Assembly (NCBI GenBank): GCA_032622095.1 | Contig: CP136066.1 | Coordinates: 97,859,319 to 97,923,318, forward strand | Length of the DNA stretch: 64,000 nt | Reading direction: 5' to 3' | Source of the DNA: Siphonodentalium dalli | Taxonomy: Eukaryota; Mollusca; Scaphopoda; Gadilida; Siphonodentaliidae | Shown: positions 44,738 through 56,700 of the stretch, in pieces | Position numbering within the stretch: position 1 is the first letter of the stretch | Layout: each line of letters opens with the position of its first letter | Notes under the pieces: model-generated | The model's database searches: none | Seen by the model: only the letters and a program-made list of their open reading frames with translations | Told to the model about the DNA's origin: nothing | Position numbers and translations under genes: made by a program

Positions 44738-46093
44738 AAACCAGCTAAGATATTGGGATAGCGAGATGCATTAGTTTTAGTACGAGAATGTCATGTTGCC
44801 ATTTTGTTAAAGGTACTCAATCCGATAAAACTCATCTCAATTACTATTTCAATGGCTTCGGGGGTCAAAAATATTTGATTCGAGTCGAGGAAGTCACCCA
44901 TCAAAGCTCAGATTTGTTAGATATCGATTTTAGAAATCTATTATTTTTCATTATCGGGAATTCTTTCTGGCCCAGTACGTAGTCAAAATTGCGTGATTAT
45001 TACCACTTGATTTTATAGTTATCCATCCTTGTCTCTTTGAATAGAGTTTCGGTGTAATCATCTCGAGCAGGTTTCAAAATTGACGGCAATTATTAGTACT
45101 CATCTCGAGAAATTAACAAATTTCAAAAATCAATATCTAATAACTCTGAGCTTTGTTTGATGGGTTCCTCGACTCGAATCAAATATTTTTTACCCCCAAA
45201 GCCAAAGAAATAGTAATATAGGACCCTCTGATCGGATTGTTGTTGTTGGAATCTGTTGAGATGGGGACCCTCTTTACGGATTGAGTACCTTTAAGCCCAG
45301 GGTTGGTGGTGGGAATTTTACTCGACTTTGCTCAACCAATCATTATCTGATGATATATATATCGGAATGAGTGACATCTTATGGTCATAATGGTGTATAA
45401 TACTTTAACTTTCATGTTAAATAACACATAGAATATTCCGGTTTATTAGGACTAACATCTGTTTGTTTACGTTTTAATTAACCGTAATGTACTCGGCTAA
45501 GTTCGGCTTCTATGCCGTCAATCGAATGCGCCCATACCAATCGAATATACCCTTTACTCAACACTGTGTGCTGTTAATATATTCCACCGCTACCGCTAGT
45601 ATGTGTTTATTCGTATTGTAAGTGGTCCTACATTACTTATTAGTTGAACATTTCTTAAACGGAACGTCTCGCGATATATATATATTTTTTTAATTTAAAA
45701 ATTACCGGGTATTAGTGATATAATTAATTCAATTTACGACCACTTTGTTTTGTTTATGTTTACCTTACGATTGCTAGAATATTTTCGCCGGAATATGCCG
45801 CTGTCACTTCCTGAGGTCAATTAAATTCGCAACAATATGTCAACACTGCGGTAAATGTCTATTTTTACATTAAATTATCACAGTCAATTGGCAACTGATG
45901 TGGGTTTCAGAACAAATATCATGTCTTCTACGGAATAAACCCATTTATTGTCGCAAATGTGATATGTGATTACATTTAATTGTGGTTTATGTGAGCTGGT
46001 CACTAACGCGTAACTCATGTCATACACAAATGGTAACGGGACGTTCTCGTACTAAACTGGCATTCCGCTATCCCATTATCTTAGCTGGTTTTA
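44738..46093. mobile_element. Possible larger inverted-repeat element
   Basis: About 65-bp arms at 44738-44803 and 46032-46093, sharing ACCAGCTAAGATA, GGGATAGCG and TTAGTACGAGAA in inverted order. MITE-A copy 5 lies just inside the left arm. No clear target duplication. Confidence 0.5.
44807..45294 (+). mobile_element. MITE-A copy 5
   Basis: TTAA at 44807-44810 and 45291-45294; close to copies 1 and 3. Confidence 0.92.
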
Positions 46094-47000
46094 GTACGAG
46101 CAGTCTTGGACTAGATTTTGTCCAGAAAAAAATTATTATTTTTAATCAGAAGGAACCGTAACAAATCATTATTGAACCGTCACAAAACCGGCAATTGAAT
46201 AACTTCGGATGTAAGAATTCCTATATACAGCGACGAGACATGGGGAATCCATCGTGCTGACACAAAACAACCATAATCCGGCGTGTATATGTACGAAAAA
46301 TGGGGATGGTACAGCCTTCTTGTTATATAAACGATGCTAACAGTACTGTTTGCTCTGAAATCCATGCCACGAATTCATCTTCTATGGAATGTAATTCGCC
46401 ATGTCGTCCATATAGGTCTACAATCACTCGATGTATTCCGGTTCTATATACATATATCTGTTATGTATTGCATTGTACATTGCGTTGATAAGTTGGCTCT
46501 ATATAATTGCGAATTCTCAATTTATGTCTGAGCACATCATGCAGCGTTCGATCCACCAAGGGAAGTAAACCAGTTAGACCAGTTGGAGTTAGACGAATTC
46601 TATATAATAACCCCACGTAACAAATTAACGTATTTCCAACTTCGGTTTCGATCATGATTCATGATTCTCTTACATGGCACTATATATATACACTGGGTGC
46701 ATGGGGACTGCGACGGACGTGAGAAATTGTTCGCGTCCGATAAATGCGATGATGGCCACTGAAGTTAGTTTAAACATATTTTATTTTAACCAATATAATG
46801 TACAAAATTCACGGTATGATGATGAGAGATATTGATGGTTATAATGGGATTTGGCAGTAAGCATAATGCTTATCTTAAGCCATCTCCTACACGTATGAAA
46901 TAATGAATGGTGACCGTTTCATACAGACAAAACTAGAACGATGTATATGAATGTATACAGCTCAAGAAATTACTTACTGTTATTGTTTAATTATAATGTG
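46094..47000. other. No recognisable gene or repeat
   Basis: AT-rich; short frames only. Confidence 0.5.
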
Positions 47001-47135
47001 CCTGATAGCCCCCCCCCCCCCCCTCAATCGTAGCAGGTTTTGGCAGGGTACTTTTGGGATTGATGTTACAATTAGTTTTATTTTGATTTTAATGCGTTTT
47101 TAATTTGTTCCATACGTAGCCTAAGGTCGTATACA

Positions 47136-47734
47136 TCAGGTCTGTGCATAATATGGCTTGAATCTGCCAGTTAGTTCTATATATTTCTGAATGTTAGCGA
47201 ATATCTCAATGTTTTTGGACAAGGGAAGTGATTTTGAACCTTCTAAGAGTGTTTTTGTTTCCAAATTATTAAGGTTGCTGAGACATATATCTCTCTCGGC
47301 TTCAAAGACTGGGCAATAGTGCAATAAGTGTGATACTGTTTCAATTTCGCCACATATACAATATTGATTGTCTTGCAAATGATTGAGATATAAGTCGTAG
47401 TTCAGATTGCTACACCCTAGTCGTAGTCGACAATGAAAAATTTGACTTCGTCTTGTGTAAGCAAATTCCATGTAACGGGGGCTCACGACGAGGTCAGTAT
47501 TAAGAAAAGATTTGAAGTCCGATATGGTTTCACAATTTTTAGCCTCCGGTGGTAGATCATTCCATAGACTCACAGCTGCAGGTAAAAAGGATTTTTTATA
47601 TGATTCAGTATTACAAAAAACCGGTTTCATGTCTTTAGGTCTGAAGTCGTAATTGGTTAGACTCCCTGATATAGGGGGAACATATATGTATAGGTAGGCG
47701 GGTGTTGACTTTTTCACCATTTTGAAAAATTGAG
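47136..47734 (-). pseudogene. LINE C-terminal part with CCHC zinc motif
   Basis: The last part of the LINE protein, separated from the upstream frame by a shift in an A-run near 47745. Reading across the shift gives KLTQFFKMVKKSTPAYL, the motif seen in other LINEs at this position (compare RLTQFHKIVRG of the 4.9-kb fragment). It includes SFLPAAVSLWNDLP and a C-x-C...H....C pattern (Cys121, Cys123, His131, Cys136, numbered from the Met at 47720). Ends at a stop at 47136. Confidence 0.85.
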
Positions 47735-49402
47735 TTAGCTTGTTTTTCGGCGTCTATTCGTAAGTGTCTCCCACCCAGTTTCGTGGAGCAAGCCCTCTTT
47801 ACTACAGCTTCTTGTCGCGCCAGTTACGATTCTTGCGGCTTCGTATTGGATTTCTTCTAATTCATTAGCTTCTTCGTTGCTGCAGTTGTCCCAAACTGAG
47901 GAGGCATACTCCAGGACAGGACGAATAAATGATAAATATATTCTTTCTAGTGACCTCCTGTCAAGGTTAAATTTATGCCTCCTCAGCAGGGACAGCCTAC
48001 TATAAGCTCGTTTTTCAATATCTGCGATATGGTATTTCCATTTACCATCGGAACTAAAGGTTAGACCTAGGTGTTTATGTGTCGCTACTTCGCATATTGG
48101 CTGATTTGCCATTTTGAGATGGGGGTGGCTAGGTTTAATTTCTTTCCTGCTAACTAAGAGGGATTCAGTTTTGGATGGGTTAAATTTAACAAGCCATTTG
48201 TTAGACCAATCATGTATTTTCGATATATCTTTGTTTAGGACGTCAGCAGCCATTCGAATGTGGCCTGACATCCATTCGGGTTCATCTGTTCTAATTGTAA
48301 CAAATTTGTTTGGAATGTGTTTTATCGCGACTTCATTTATTTTGTTAGTTATCACCGTCGCAAGTTCTGTATAATTCACATGTTTCAACGGATTCTCGGA
48401 GCCCCACGTTTGCAATTCTTCATTCATTGCACTGAAATTTGCCTCGTTGTATTTCCATATTCTTCTTTTGATGAATCGGTTCGATGTCCCTTTAGAAATA
48501 TTTAAAGTAAGTACGATTGGGCAGTGATATCGAACCAATTCTGCAAAAAAAGGATCTAAAATCTCACACGACTGTACAAAATCCGGTTTATTTGAAAAAA
48601 ACAGGTCTAAGAGTGATCGGGAATTTTCAGTGAAGTAGGTAGGTTGTTCTATAAGCTGTTTCATACCAAACTTCCCACATATATATCTTGTTTGTTTTGG
48701 TTCAGTGCACAGTTGGTTACAATTGAAATCTCCGGTAACAATTGTGTGATTTCTGGATTCTTTTGTATCCATCGCTCCATCAAGTGAAGTGTATATTTTA
48801 TCCCAGAGTTCTACGGGTGAATTCGGAGGTCTATAGAAGGTTCCAAAAAGGAAACTGTTCGTATGCGTGAAGATTTCTAACCACATGTGTTCAAGGCCGA
48901 GTATTTCGATATCTTTTCGCCTTTTGAAATGAAGTGAGTTGCGGACATAAATCGCAATACCTCCACCGAGAGTAGGACGATTAAGTCGTTCAGGGCTGTT
49001 GAATCCCGGTATAGTCAACTCCTCGTCCGAGGTTGAATCTGATAGCCAGGTCTCAGTAAATGCAAGTATATCATAATTTTGACATTCGGCAATAATGGTA
49101 TCAATCTTTGGCAATAGGCTTTGTACATTGAGGCACATAATCGATAGGGTATGTGCGTTTGGTCCAGGATTTGGGTGAACGCTCCCAGATTTCATTAATA
49201 AACTTTTCATTATTTCATAAATTGCACGACATAAGTGTGATAAAGTTACTAGTGATGATCCAGATATTGTGTTTATTGCAACATTGAAGGAAAGTTTGCT
49301 AAAGTTTGCAGTGACTCTGAAATTATTCCTATCAAAAATATATTTGGGAAGAATACTATCGTTATTCAGCATATAATACTTCAGAACAATGAGGAAAGTC
49401 AA
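47735..49402 (-). CDS. APE endonuclease fused in frame to LINE thumb domain
   Basis: A 555-codon open frame. Residues about 85-300 are an APE-type endonuclease: LNVQSL (91-96), FTETWLS with the catalytic Glu (115-121), GTFYRPP (187-193), GDFNCN (224-229) and LLDLFFSN (264-271). The usual closing SDH is RYH (291-293), losing the conserved Asp. HPNPGP precedes the domain (76-81). At residue about 384 (near 48250) the linker WMSGHIRM passes directly to AADVLNKDISKIHDWS, a segment normally found after the Y/FxDD motif. Fingers and palm are thus absent, but the frame is kept through LGLTFSSDGKW and the thumb. It cannot polymerise DNA. Confidence 0.85.
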   Translation of the reverse strand: MTFLIVLKYYMLNNDSILPKYIFDRNNFRVTANFSKLSFNVAINTISGSSLVTLSHLCRAIYEIMKSLLMKSGSVHPNPGPNAHTLSIMCLNVQSLLPKIDTIIAECQNYDILAFTETWLSDSTSDEELTIPGFNSPERLNRPTLGGGIAIYVRNSLHFKRRKDIEILGLEHMWLEIFTHTNSFLFGTFYRPPNSPVELWDKIYTSLDGAMDTKESRNHTIVTGDFNCNQLCTEPKQTRYICGKFGMKQLIEQPTYFTENSRSLLDLFFSNKPDFVQSCEILDPFFAELVRYHCPIVLTLNISKGTSNRFIKRRIWKYNEANFSAMNEELQTWGSENPLKHVNYTELATVITNKINEVAIKHIPNKFVTIRTDEPEWMSGHIRMAADVLNKDISKIHDWSNKWLVKFNPSKTESLLVSRKEIKPSHPHLKMANQPICEVATHKHLGLTFSSDGKWKYHIADIEKRAYSRLSLLRRHKFNLDRRSLERIYLSFIRPVLEYASSVWDNCSNEEANELEEIQYEAARIVTGATRSCSKEGLLHETGWETLTNRRRKTS

Positions 49403-49682
49403 GTTTTTCCGTTATACCAATGGAACGTAGTGCAAGGAATGACAGAAGGCTAAGTGAACACAACATATTTAGTTTCTTTCCCTTTGTACTTACTGCACGC
49501 GTATAGAACACACCAACTCTTGCCCGATAAGTCATAATATTAATCATTACAATAGGATTCGGCCACAAAGGGCCGATCCCAGTTATAGGCAAACCGGTGG
49601 GCAAGAGGTCGGTATGTGATCGTAGTGTTTTATTGGGGAGGGTTGGGCTATCAGGCAATAACAATATATATGATGGAGGCAT
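49362..49682 (-). pseudogene. Probable LINE N-terminal frame
   Basis: A 106-codon frame overlapping the start of the main open frame in another phase. A Leu/Ser-rich stretch (LCSLSLLSFLALRSIGITE) is followed by a probable frameshift into IVLKYYMLNND of the main frame. Position and hydrophobic character suit the region before the HPNPGP motif. Confidence 0.45.
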
Positions 49683-49690
49683 AAATCAAT

Positions 49691-51479
49691 TAGCAACGCA
49701 AGAATTAGAACAGGCATTGCGTACATTCTAGTTCATCCGGTTTTACAACCCGGTTTTCGGCCAATTTTATATGCGTTCAACTGTTATATCTATACGGAAA
49801 GTAATAAAACTTGAGATAGAAATGTGATGTCATTCTGAAAAAGAACACCAATATACGGAGAGGTTATCTATGTGTCAGTATTTTCCATTCTAAATTACAG
49901 GACTATATACCGTTTTAACTGAGGTCCCGTTTGGTGTTTGAGACTCGCACATCGTAATTTATGATTTTACAAGTGTTACAATGAACTGTTCAATTCCCAA
50001 ATCGCGCTAATAAAACTTCGTTGCTATTGCACGCGAGACAATATGTATCGGGTTATGTTCGAGAATCGCGCAGGCTGATCGCCGCTGAGTACAAATATGT
50101 CGAATATCATGCATAAACTATGACGCGGAGGTAATTTTCTTCATGCTAGCCAATGGAGTCGCTAAAGTAACGCCTTGATGAATATTAATAAGGTATCACT
50201 GACAGTTGGGCGGTACGAATGTCGGAACGCAAATCTATTTTACCGCTAGTCACACTTTGACACAGAAATAATAACAATGCATATCAGGGTTTCCAGAAAG
50301 AGTAAGAATTCTGGGATGGGGTTTCTCAACTCCAGCCTCTTTATGCACATTCCGAGACCAAATTAGCCCATATGACTATTGGACGTACCAAATAATAGTT
50401 AATCTGGCGGAGAGACAATATATATAATAGCCATAATTTGTTCAGGGAGCCTTTGAAATTTACACATTAACCAAGTTTTAAAAATGATGTCTAACTTATT
50501 ATTAGTAAGTTTAAGCGGTAGATTTTTAAAATTGACAACTAGAATAGATCTGGGAATTTCGATAGGGTAGAAGTATTTTCACCCCAGAAACACTTTAGGG
50601 GGGTAAAAAGTCCGAATTGTGTGCATAAAGAGCGTTCAACCTTTGGATAAATTTGTTCTGAAATGATATGGCCAACATACGGTTGAAGTTATGGAGTTGG
50701 ACACCCACCCCATATTTATGTACATAAATAGCATATAGTAATTAGTAACAATATACAGTGATGCTCGCGCATGTATGATGCATCAGGCGATGATTCTTGA
50801 TTATTATTATTTTATCAGCGTAGTGTCCATATATAATCCGGTGGTTTCATATCCCCAATGGTACACCATATGTAACCCGAGGAGGGCACCGAGGGCCCAG
50901 ATCCGCCGAGAGTCAGTATATCGTGGAATAGTATGTGGGCGATCGGTGCCATCCCTGAGAAATAGAGTATGTGCAAGAGTCCACCGCCCCTTCATTGCAT
51001 CCCTTCCGAAGTTTCAAAAGTGAAGGGATGCTGAAAGGGAGCAGAGTCTTCACGACTATGTTATGTTTTGAGATTGCCAACAACACGATGGAGTATTAGC
51101 ATCATTGGACTTCATGTCCACCGTGTGTGTAAAAGTATATATTGGGAGATTCTGTTAAAATGGAACTGGTAATTCCGTGAGAGTGGAAGAATTTGTCACC
51201 TCAGCAACACTTTAAGTGGAATAAGTGATCAGAATGATGTGCATAGATAGCCACTGAAGTTAACACTGCCGTTATTAGTAGAGGCTTTTATGCACTCCCG
51301 TGTGCATTTTGTGATTATACTGCTGATATTGCTTGATATCCCAGGCACCCTTAGGCAGCAACCGATTGCCTTAGGCAGCTGGGGTCGCGACTGGTTGATT
51401 TTATGACGTCATCAAGATAGCCCACATGCGACATTTCAGAGTAAATACTGAGTCAGTTTGATTAATAGCTAGTAGTGAA
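49691..51479. other. No gene; one diverged duplication
   Basis: Segments 50555-50650 and 51170-51265 share AACACTTTA, a GAATKRTGTGCATA word and flanking similarity, an old direct duplication. The frames at 50775-51023 (+) and 50807-50995 (-) have no family. Confidence 0.5.
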
Positions 51480-51789
51480 TAGCTGATAGAAAATTGAATA
51501 TCTCTATCTGTTGAGATAACAATACATCATACTTCCCCTTAATAGAAAAGGTGGCTGCCATCATCCAAGATGGCCACTAAAATGGCGACCGAATTTTGGA
51601 AAATTGATGAATCTTTAACGGATATTTGAAATTTGTAGCTAATAGCGACATATATTTGAATAAATTATAATATCTAACCAAAACTAACCAAACTGTGGGT
51701 CTTACTCCTACAAACTATTTTTAAAATGTAAATTCAAAAATGTGCTATGAAATTTTACCAAAATTATTTTCTGGTATTCTAGCCAAGTG

Positions 51790-52266
51790 TTAAAGGTACT
51801 CAACCCGATAAAACTCCTCTCAATTACTATTTCAATGGCTTCGGGGGTCAAAAATATTTGATTCGAGTCGAGGAAGTCACCCATCAAAGCTCAGATTTGT
51901 TAGATATCGATTTTAGAAATCTATTATTTTTCATTATCGGGAATTCTTCCTGGCCCAGTACGTAGTCAATTATTACCACTTGGTTATAGAGTTATCCATC
52001 CTTGTCTGTTTGAATAGAATTTTGGCGTAAAATCTCGAGCATGTTACCAAATTGACGGCAGTTATAAGTACTCATCTCGAGAACATAAGAATTTTCAAAA
52101 ATCAATATCTAATAACTCTGAGCTTTGTTTGATGAGTTCCTCGACTCGAATCAAATATTTTTTACCCCCAAAGCCAAATAAATAGTAATATAGGACCCTC
52201 TGATCGGATTGTTGTTGTTGGAATCTGTTGAGATGGGGACCCTCTTTACGGGTTGAGTACCTTTAA
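51790..52266 (+). mobile_element. MITE-A copy 6
   Basis: TTAA at 51790-51793 and 52263-52266. Ends read AGGTACTCAACCCGA, the same change in both arms. Confidence 0.92.
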
Positions 52267-53277
52267 ACAGAAAATAGCTGAATTTGATAAAGAGAATGTA
52301 AAACAATATTGAAATATGTGGACTGCCATATAATTACACTCAAAATATTGCATATTTGTTCAAGATGGCTGCGAATATTGAGAAATCATCAAATATGTCA
52401 AATTTTCATTGATATCACTCCTAGGTTGGGGCATAGTGAGAACATGCGAATATATTTGCTCCCTGTTCGCGACAGACCGTGGAGTACTGGTATACTTTGT
52501 ATATTTGGTGAACCATGACTGTTTTACCCCAGAATTCTGCAGAATGATCACGAAAATTAGATAAAATCATCATCATGGCAGCCATAAACATTGGCAGAGT
52601 GGGCACTGAGTCAGGAATGATATTTCACATAGAAAACGGAAAGGATATTTTCATCCATGATAGTATTGCATTAATCTTCCCTTGAAAAATAACATTTATC
52701 CAAAGACCAAGATGGTTGCCAAAATGGTGACCGAAAATGTTAAACTTGTTTAATTGTCACACATGCCCCCTTACACCATTTTCGGTTATTTGTAAACTGT
52801 AGCAATTAGGACTTGCTGTACAGCATATTATGTTTTAATTTTTGTCAAATTTTGATGCCCATATTCTGAAGAAAAAAAAGCAATTTAACCAATGCACTTT
52901 GTAATTTCACAATATCCTGCTTCTCGTGGGTCTATGTTAAATGTTTGGTAGACATTAGCAGAATTTTATTTTTTAAAAGTGTTCACAGTTTTATATATGG
53001 TTATTGTCATTCACGTATGCTTGAAATTTATCAATTTGAACTAAGATGGTCGCTAAAATGGCCATCAAACTCACAATTATAAATTGGACAAATGTTCACA
53101 TATATCGCTTTTCAAATGTATTTACCAACGTCCGTAGATATATTCGCCCAAATTAATGAAATATTACCGTGTTATGTATGCTATGTTGTGAATACGTTTG
53201 AAAATAAATCGTTTTTATAACCGAATATGTATCAGAATAGCTAGATTTACTGTAACTGAATATATGTGATCATTGCC

Positions 53278-53915
53278 CTGTGGGGGATATGCTCCTCGAA
53301 TTTTCATTCCGCCCGAGCAAAGTCTAATTCCGTTGTAAGGTTTTCAGATTGTCGACCGAGCAATTTTAAAATTTTCCGGCAGAAAAACTTATAAAGACAG
53401 ATATAAGATAAGTTTGATAACATATTACGGTAATCTTTACCTTTAGCTTCAATCGATACATGTTCCCTAATCATGTTGTTGCCCAAAAATCCAGCAAAAT
53501 GTTGTAATCGATGATTTATGTTTTTGCTCCGATTCCCCCTGTATGTTCCGTTGTCGCCCGAGTATGTTCTACTGTCGCCCGAGCAATACTTTTCAGATTT
53601 CGACTAGAAACGTCCATTTTTCAGGCGATAAACGACTCCATGGAGCGGCCCTTAGCTTCTGACTTCAAAATGATGACGAAAGTAAAGGGGCATGCAATCA
53701 GACTATTTATGCAGTACATTCTCATAAAATTATCAATGTTTTCTTTTTCCTGATATAAACAGTATTCGTCGTTGGAAATTTTCCTACGACAGTATAATAA
53801 CCAGTCGCACATTTTACTTTGAAATTGTGTTGAGCGACAGCTATAGGGCCTACCAGTAGGCATATGGTAAATCGAGAGCAGGGGAAACAATCAACGATGA
53901 TACAAGATAATCCGG
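53278..53915 (+). repeat. Rep-C copy 3, partial
   Basis: From GGGGGATATGCTCCTCG to AATCAACGATGATACAAGA. It lacks the last part of copies 1 and 2 and lacks MITE-A, the CpG minisatellite and Harb-3, giving a second uninterrupted reference for those sites. Confidence 0.8.
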
Positions 53916-55169
53916 GAGCTAAGAGGGGTGCCCTTACACTCCCTGGGACTTAACTCCACCCTACTCATTTTGTTCCTTATTATGTCCTTCAACTTTTAAA
54001 CAATGTTAACAAGAACAAAAAATGGCCGTGTAGACTCCAGACAAGATGGCGTCCATCATGGCCGTCGTTTTTCAGACAAGACCCTAAGTCAGTTTTATGC
54101 AAAGTATTGCGGGAAAATCTCGTAAAATGTATACAAATGTATATATTTTCGTGAAGGCAGACAAAATGACATTTTTGGGGCAAACTTGAAACTCACCAAG
54201 TAAGATGGCCGCCAAAATGGACACCGGAAGTTGAAAATATGATGTTTTTTTCACAAATATCTTCTAGATCAGTTCATACTGTTTGAAACTGGTTGAGTAA
54301 TATGACTTTATTTTGTATTTTGTATATTAACTGATCATTGGATGAATTAAATTTGCCTCAAAATCCCTCAAGAATTCGATTTTACAGAACGCGGTATAAA
54401 ATTTCACAAAAATTACAATTGGGAATCTAGTCATATTTCAACAAGAAATGGACAGAACCTTGTAATATAAGTGAGGCATATCATTACCTATGAATATTCC
54501 AACTCAGTGGAACCATAATTCTTGCTTTGGCCTAAAATGGCTACCAAAATGGCCACCAAAATATGGAAAATGGCCAATGTTGCCCCAGGGTGTCCTGCAA
54601 TCGCTTACAAGTTGTGGTTTATGTATAAAATTGGCTATTCTGTATTCTATACATTGAATACTAACATGTCTGATGCACCATGGATCGTTGTTACTATTGT
54701 TACCATTAGCATCACCGGAAATATTGGATTTTTCTATCACAAACTTGACATAAATATCGAAAAAAAAATCACTTTTCAGGGTTGGACCATTTTTTCAAGT
54801 AAATGCAACTATCTTTGGTATCAAAGGTGTTTATTGTTTTCGTCTATTATTAATGTGTCACACTACGGTGTTTATAGACAAAATTGCTCAAATTGGCTTC
54901 CAAAATGGCAACCAAATTTGTAAAAAAGTAATTTGTTTTACAAATATCCCGAACATTGTTCCCTACGTTATCCCAAAAGGTAACAAAATGTGACTCACTT
55001 GGTTATTATACGTGTTAGCTAATTAACTGACAACTACGTTTTATTCTATTTGTCCCATGAAAAATTCATTTTAAAGTTGCAGCATGGAATTTTGCGGAGA
55101 ACCTCTTTTGTGATTCTGGCAATATTGTTGAAAGGAAACGGGCAGTACTTTGAGACGGAACTGAGACGA

Positions 55170-55614
55170 ACCATGATATGTGGCTATTGTGTATAGGTAT
55201 ATAAGGAGTGGCTGTATGGTCATGTGTGAGGTGATTCCGCGGTATACATGTAGTGACTGTACGGTGTATGGTTGTGTGTGGCCGACGTGTCGTTATGGAC
55301 ATTGACGAGAGTAGCCACATGGTCATCCGTGTGTTGTTCATGTATATATGGAGTGAGTGTAAGGTCGTGGGTATATGTGTACCGTGTGTGGCTGTATTAT
55401 GACAGGTTGGTGTGTATATATATGTGTATTGTCTGTATGATCATGGGGGAGAGCGTAGATAAATAGGGAGTGATTTTACGGTTATGGGTAATGTGCATAG
55501 GTGTAATGGGATGATTGTACGGTCAGTGTATGTGCATACCTGTAGTAAGCTGGATGGTCATTGGCAAGCTTGTTGGTATATATAGGGATTGCCCTTTTGG
55601 TAACATGTGTACCT
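55170..55614 (-). repeat. 41-bp minisatellite, inverted part
   Basis: Units with GTGACTGTATGGTCAT-type words, the reverse complement of those at 55758-56700. Confidence 0.7.
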
Positions 55615-55757
55615 TGGTGGCTATCGCTTTCCAAAATAACTCAATGATATGTTAATCAATAGAGAGGTCATGACATGTCAGAGAGTTCTCAATCTTGGTG
55701 GTGTTTATGTACGTGGGGGGGGGGGGGAAGTTAAATGTGGAAAGCGATAGCCACCCA
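55615..55757. repeat. Inverted pair at the centre of the minisatellite
   Basis: TTGGTGGCTATCGCTTTCCA at 55615-55634 and its near-perfect reverse complement at 55738-55757, enclosing a 13-bp G-run (55715-55727). The minisatellite changes orientation across this centre. Confidence 0.8.
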
Positions 55758-56700
55758 TTATCACAAAGTCATTCGACATATACATAAACACCACATACAT
55801 AACAATATAGTGACCTACTCTATAGACGTACAACTGACCCATGACCACGGATTATCATACAACAATGAGTCACAATGCAGACACACCGGGTATACTCCTA
55901 AACATGACCCATAATCATATAGTCACTCCTTGTATACCCATTCACCTCACCATTGGACATACGGTCATCCCCTATATAACTATTCTCCACACACATGGTC
56001 AAATAGACATTCAATATATACATCAACACCACAACAATGACCGTGGAGTCACTCCGGGTATACATATCCACCTCACCAGTGGCCATATAGCCACTCACTT
56101 CATACAAATGGCACCCGGTATACTCCTTCATCTGACATATGACCATATAGTCACCCTGTGTGTACCTATACAAAACATTCATACATGATCATGGTCAATC
56201 ATTGCATACATATCCACCTCACCGTTGGCCATGTCACTCCCTGTATCCCTATTTGTCATACCATAGCCGAATAGCCACTCATGATATACTAATACACCCC
56301 ATGCAGCAATGTCAGTATAATCACTCCTTGTATCCATATGCACCTCATTCATGGCCACATAGCCACTCGCTGTATACACACACCCCTCGTACATGACCAT
56401 ATAGCAACACGTGTGTATACCCGTATAACATACACATGACCATACCGCCACGAGTCACCAAGCAGATATACTCATACGCCTGACACATGACCATTTAGTC
56501 ACTGCCGTATAGATATGCATTACATTTATGATCATACAGTCACTCATTGTATACCTACATGTACTCACCTCTCCGTTGACCATACATCCACTACATGCAT
56601 ACCTATTCGACACACATAATGAAATCATTCCATATTTATCCACACACCCCATCCCTGATCATACAGACAACACATGGTCATCCTGTAACTCCCTGGCTAC
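55758..56700 (+). repeat. 41-bp minisatellite, direct part
   Basis: About twenty diverged units like CACCTCACCATTGACCATAT and AGTCACTCCTTGTATAC. Long open frames on both strands here are by-products. Confidence 0.8.

Larger units (their letters stand above)
47001..49690 (-). mobile_element. LINE with polymerase core deleted
   Basis: A non-LTR retrotransposon on the minus strand. From its 5' side: an N-terminal frame (49682-49362), the endonuclease joined to the thumb and C-terminal part (49402-47735), a frameshifted C-terminus (47734-47136), then about 135 bp of 3' sequence ending at a 15-bp C-run (47009-47023). It is the longest coding remnant in the window. The exact 5' end is uncertain. 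Confidence 0.85.
51480..55060 (+). repeat. Diverged 330-bp satellite with AAGATGGC motif
   Basis: Units carry AAGATGGCNGCCAAAATGGC-like words at about 51567, 52362, 52707, 53043, 54042, 54203, 54530 and 54895, most about 330 bp apart. Other shared words are TTTCACAAA and CATATATTTG. MITE-A (51790-52266) and Rep-C (53278-53915) interrupt it. No gene. Confidence 0.8.

Noticed and set aside
39825-45000. Similar peptide (YFNGFGG.KYLIRVEE) in several MITE-A copies
   Set aside because: The element is mostly inverted repeat, so both strands stay similar; the frames are short and end at element features.
47001-49660. Inverted GCCTGATAGCCC / GGGCTATCAGGC at both ends of the LINE
   Set aside because: LINEs do not have inverted ends; a 12-bp match next to a C-run could be chance, and no duplication was seen.
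55841-56188. 115-codon His/Ile/Thr-rich frame
   Set aside because: It is a by-product of the 41-bp minisatellite; several frames on both strands are open.
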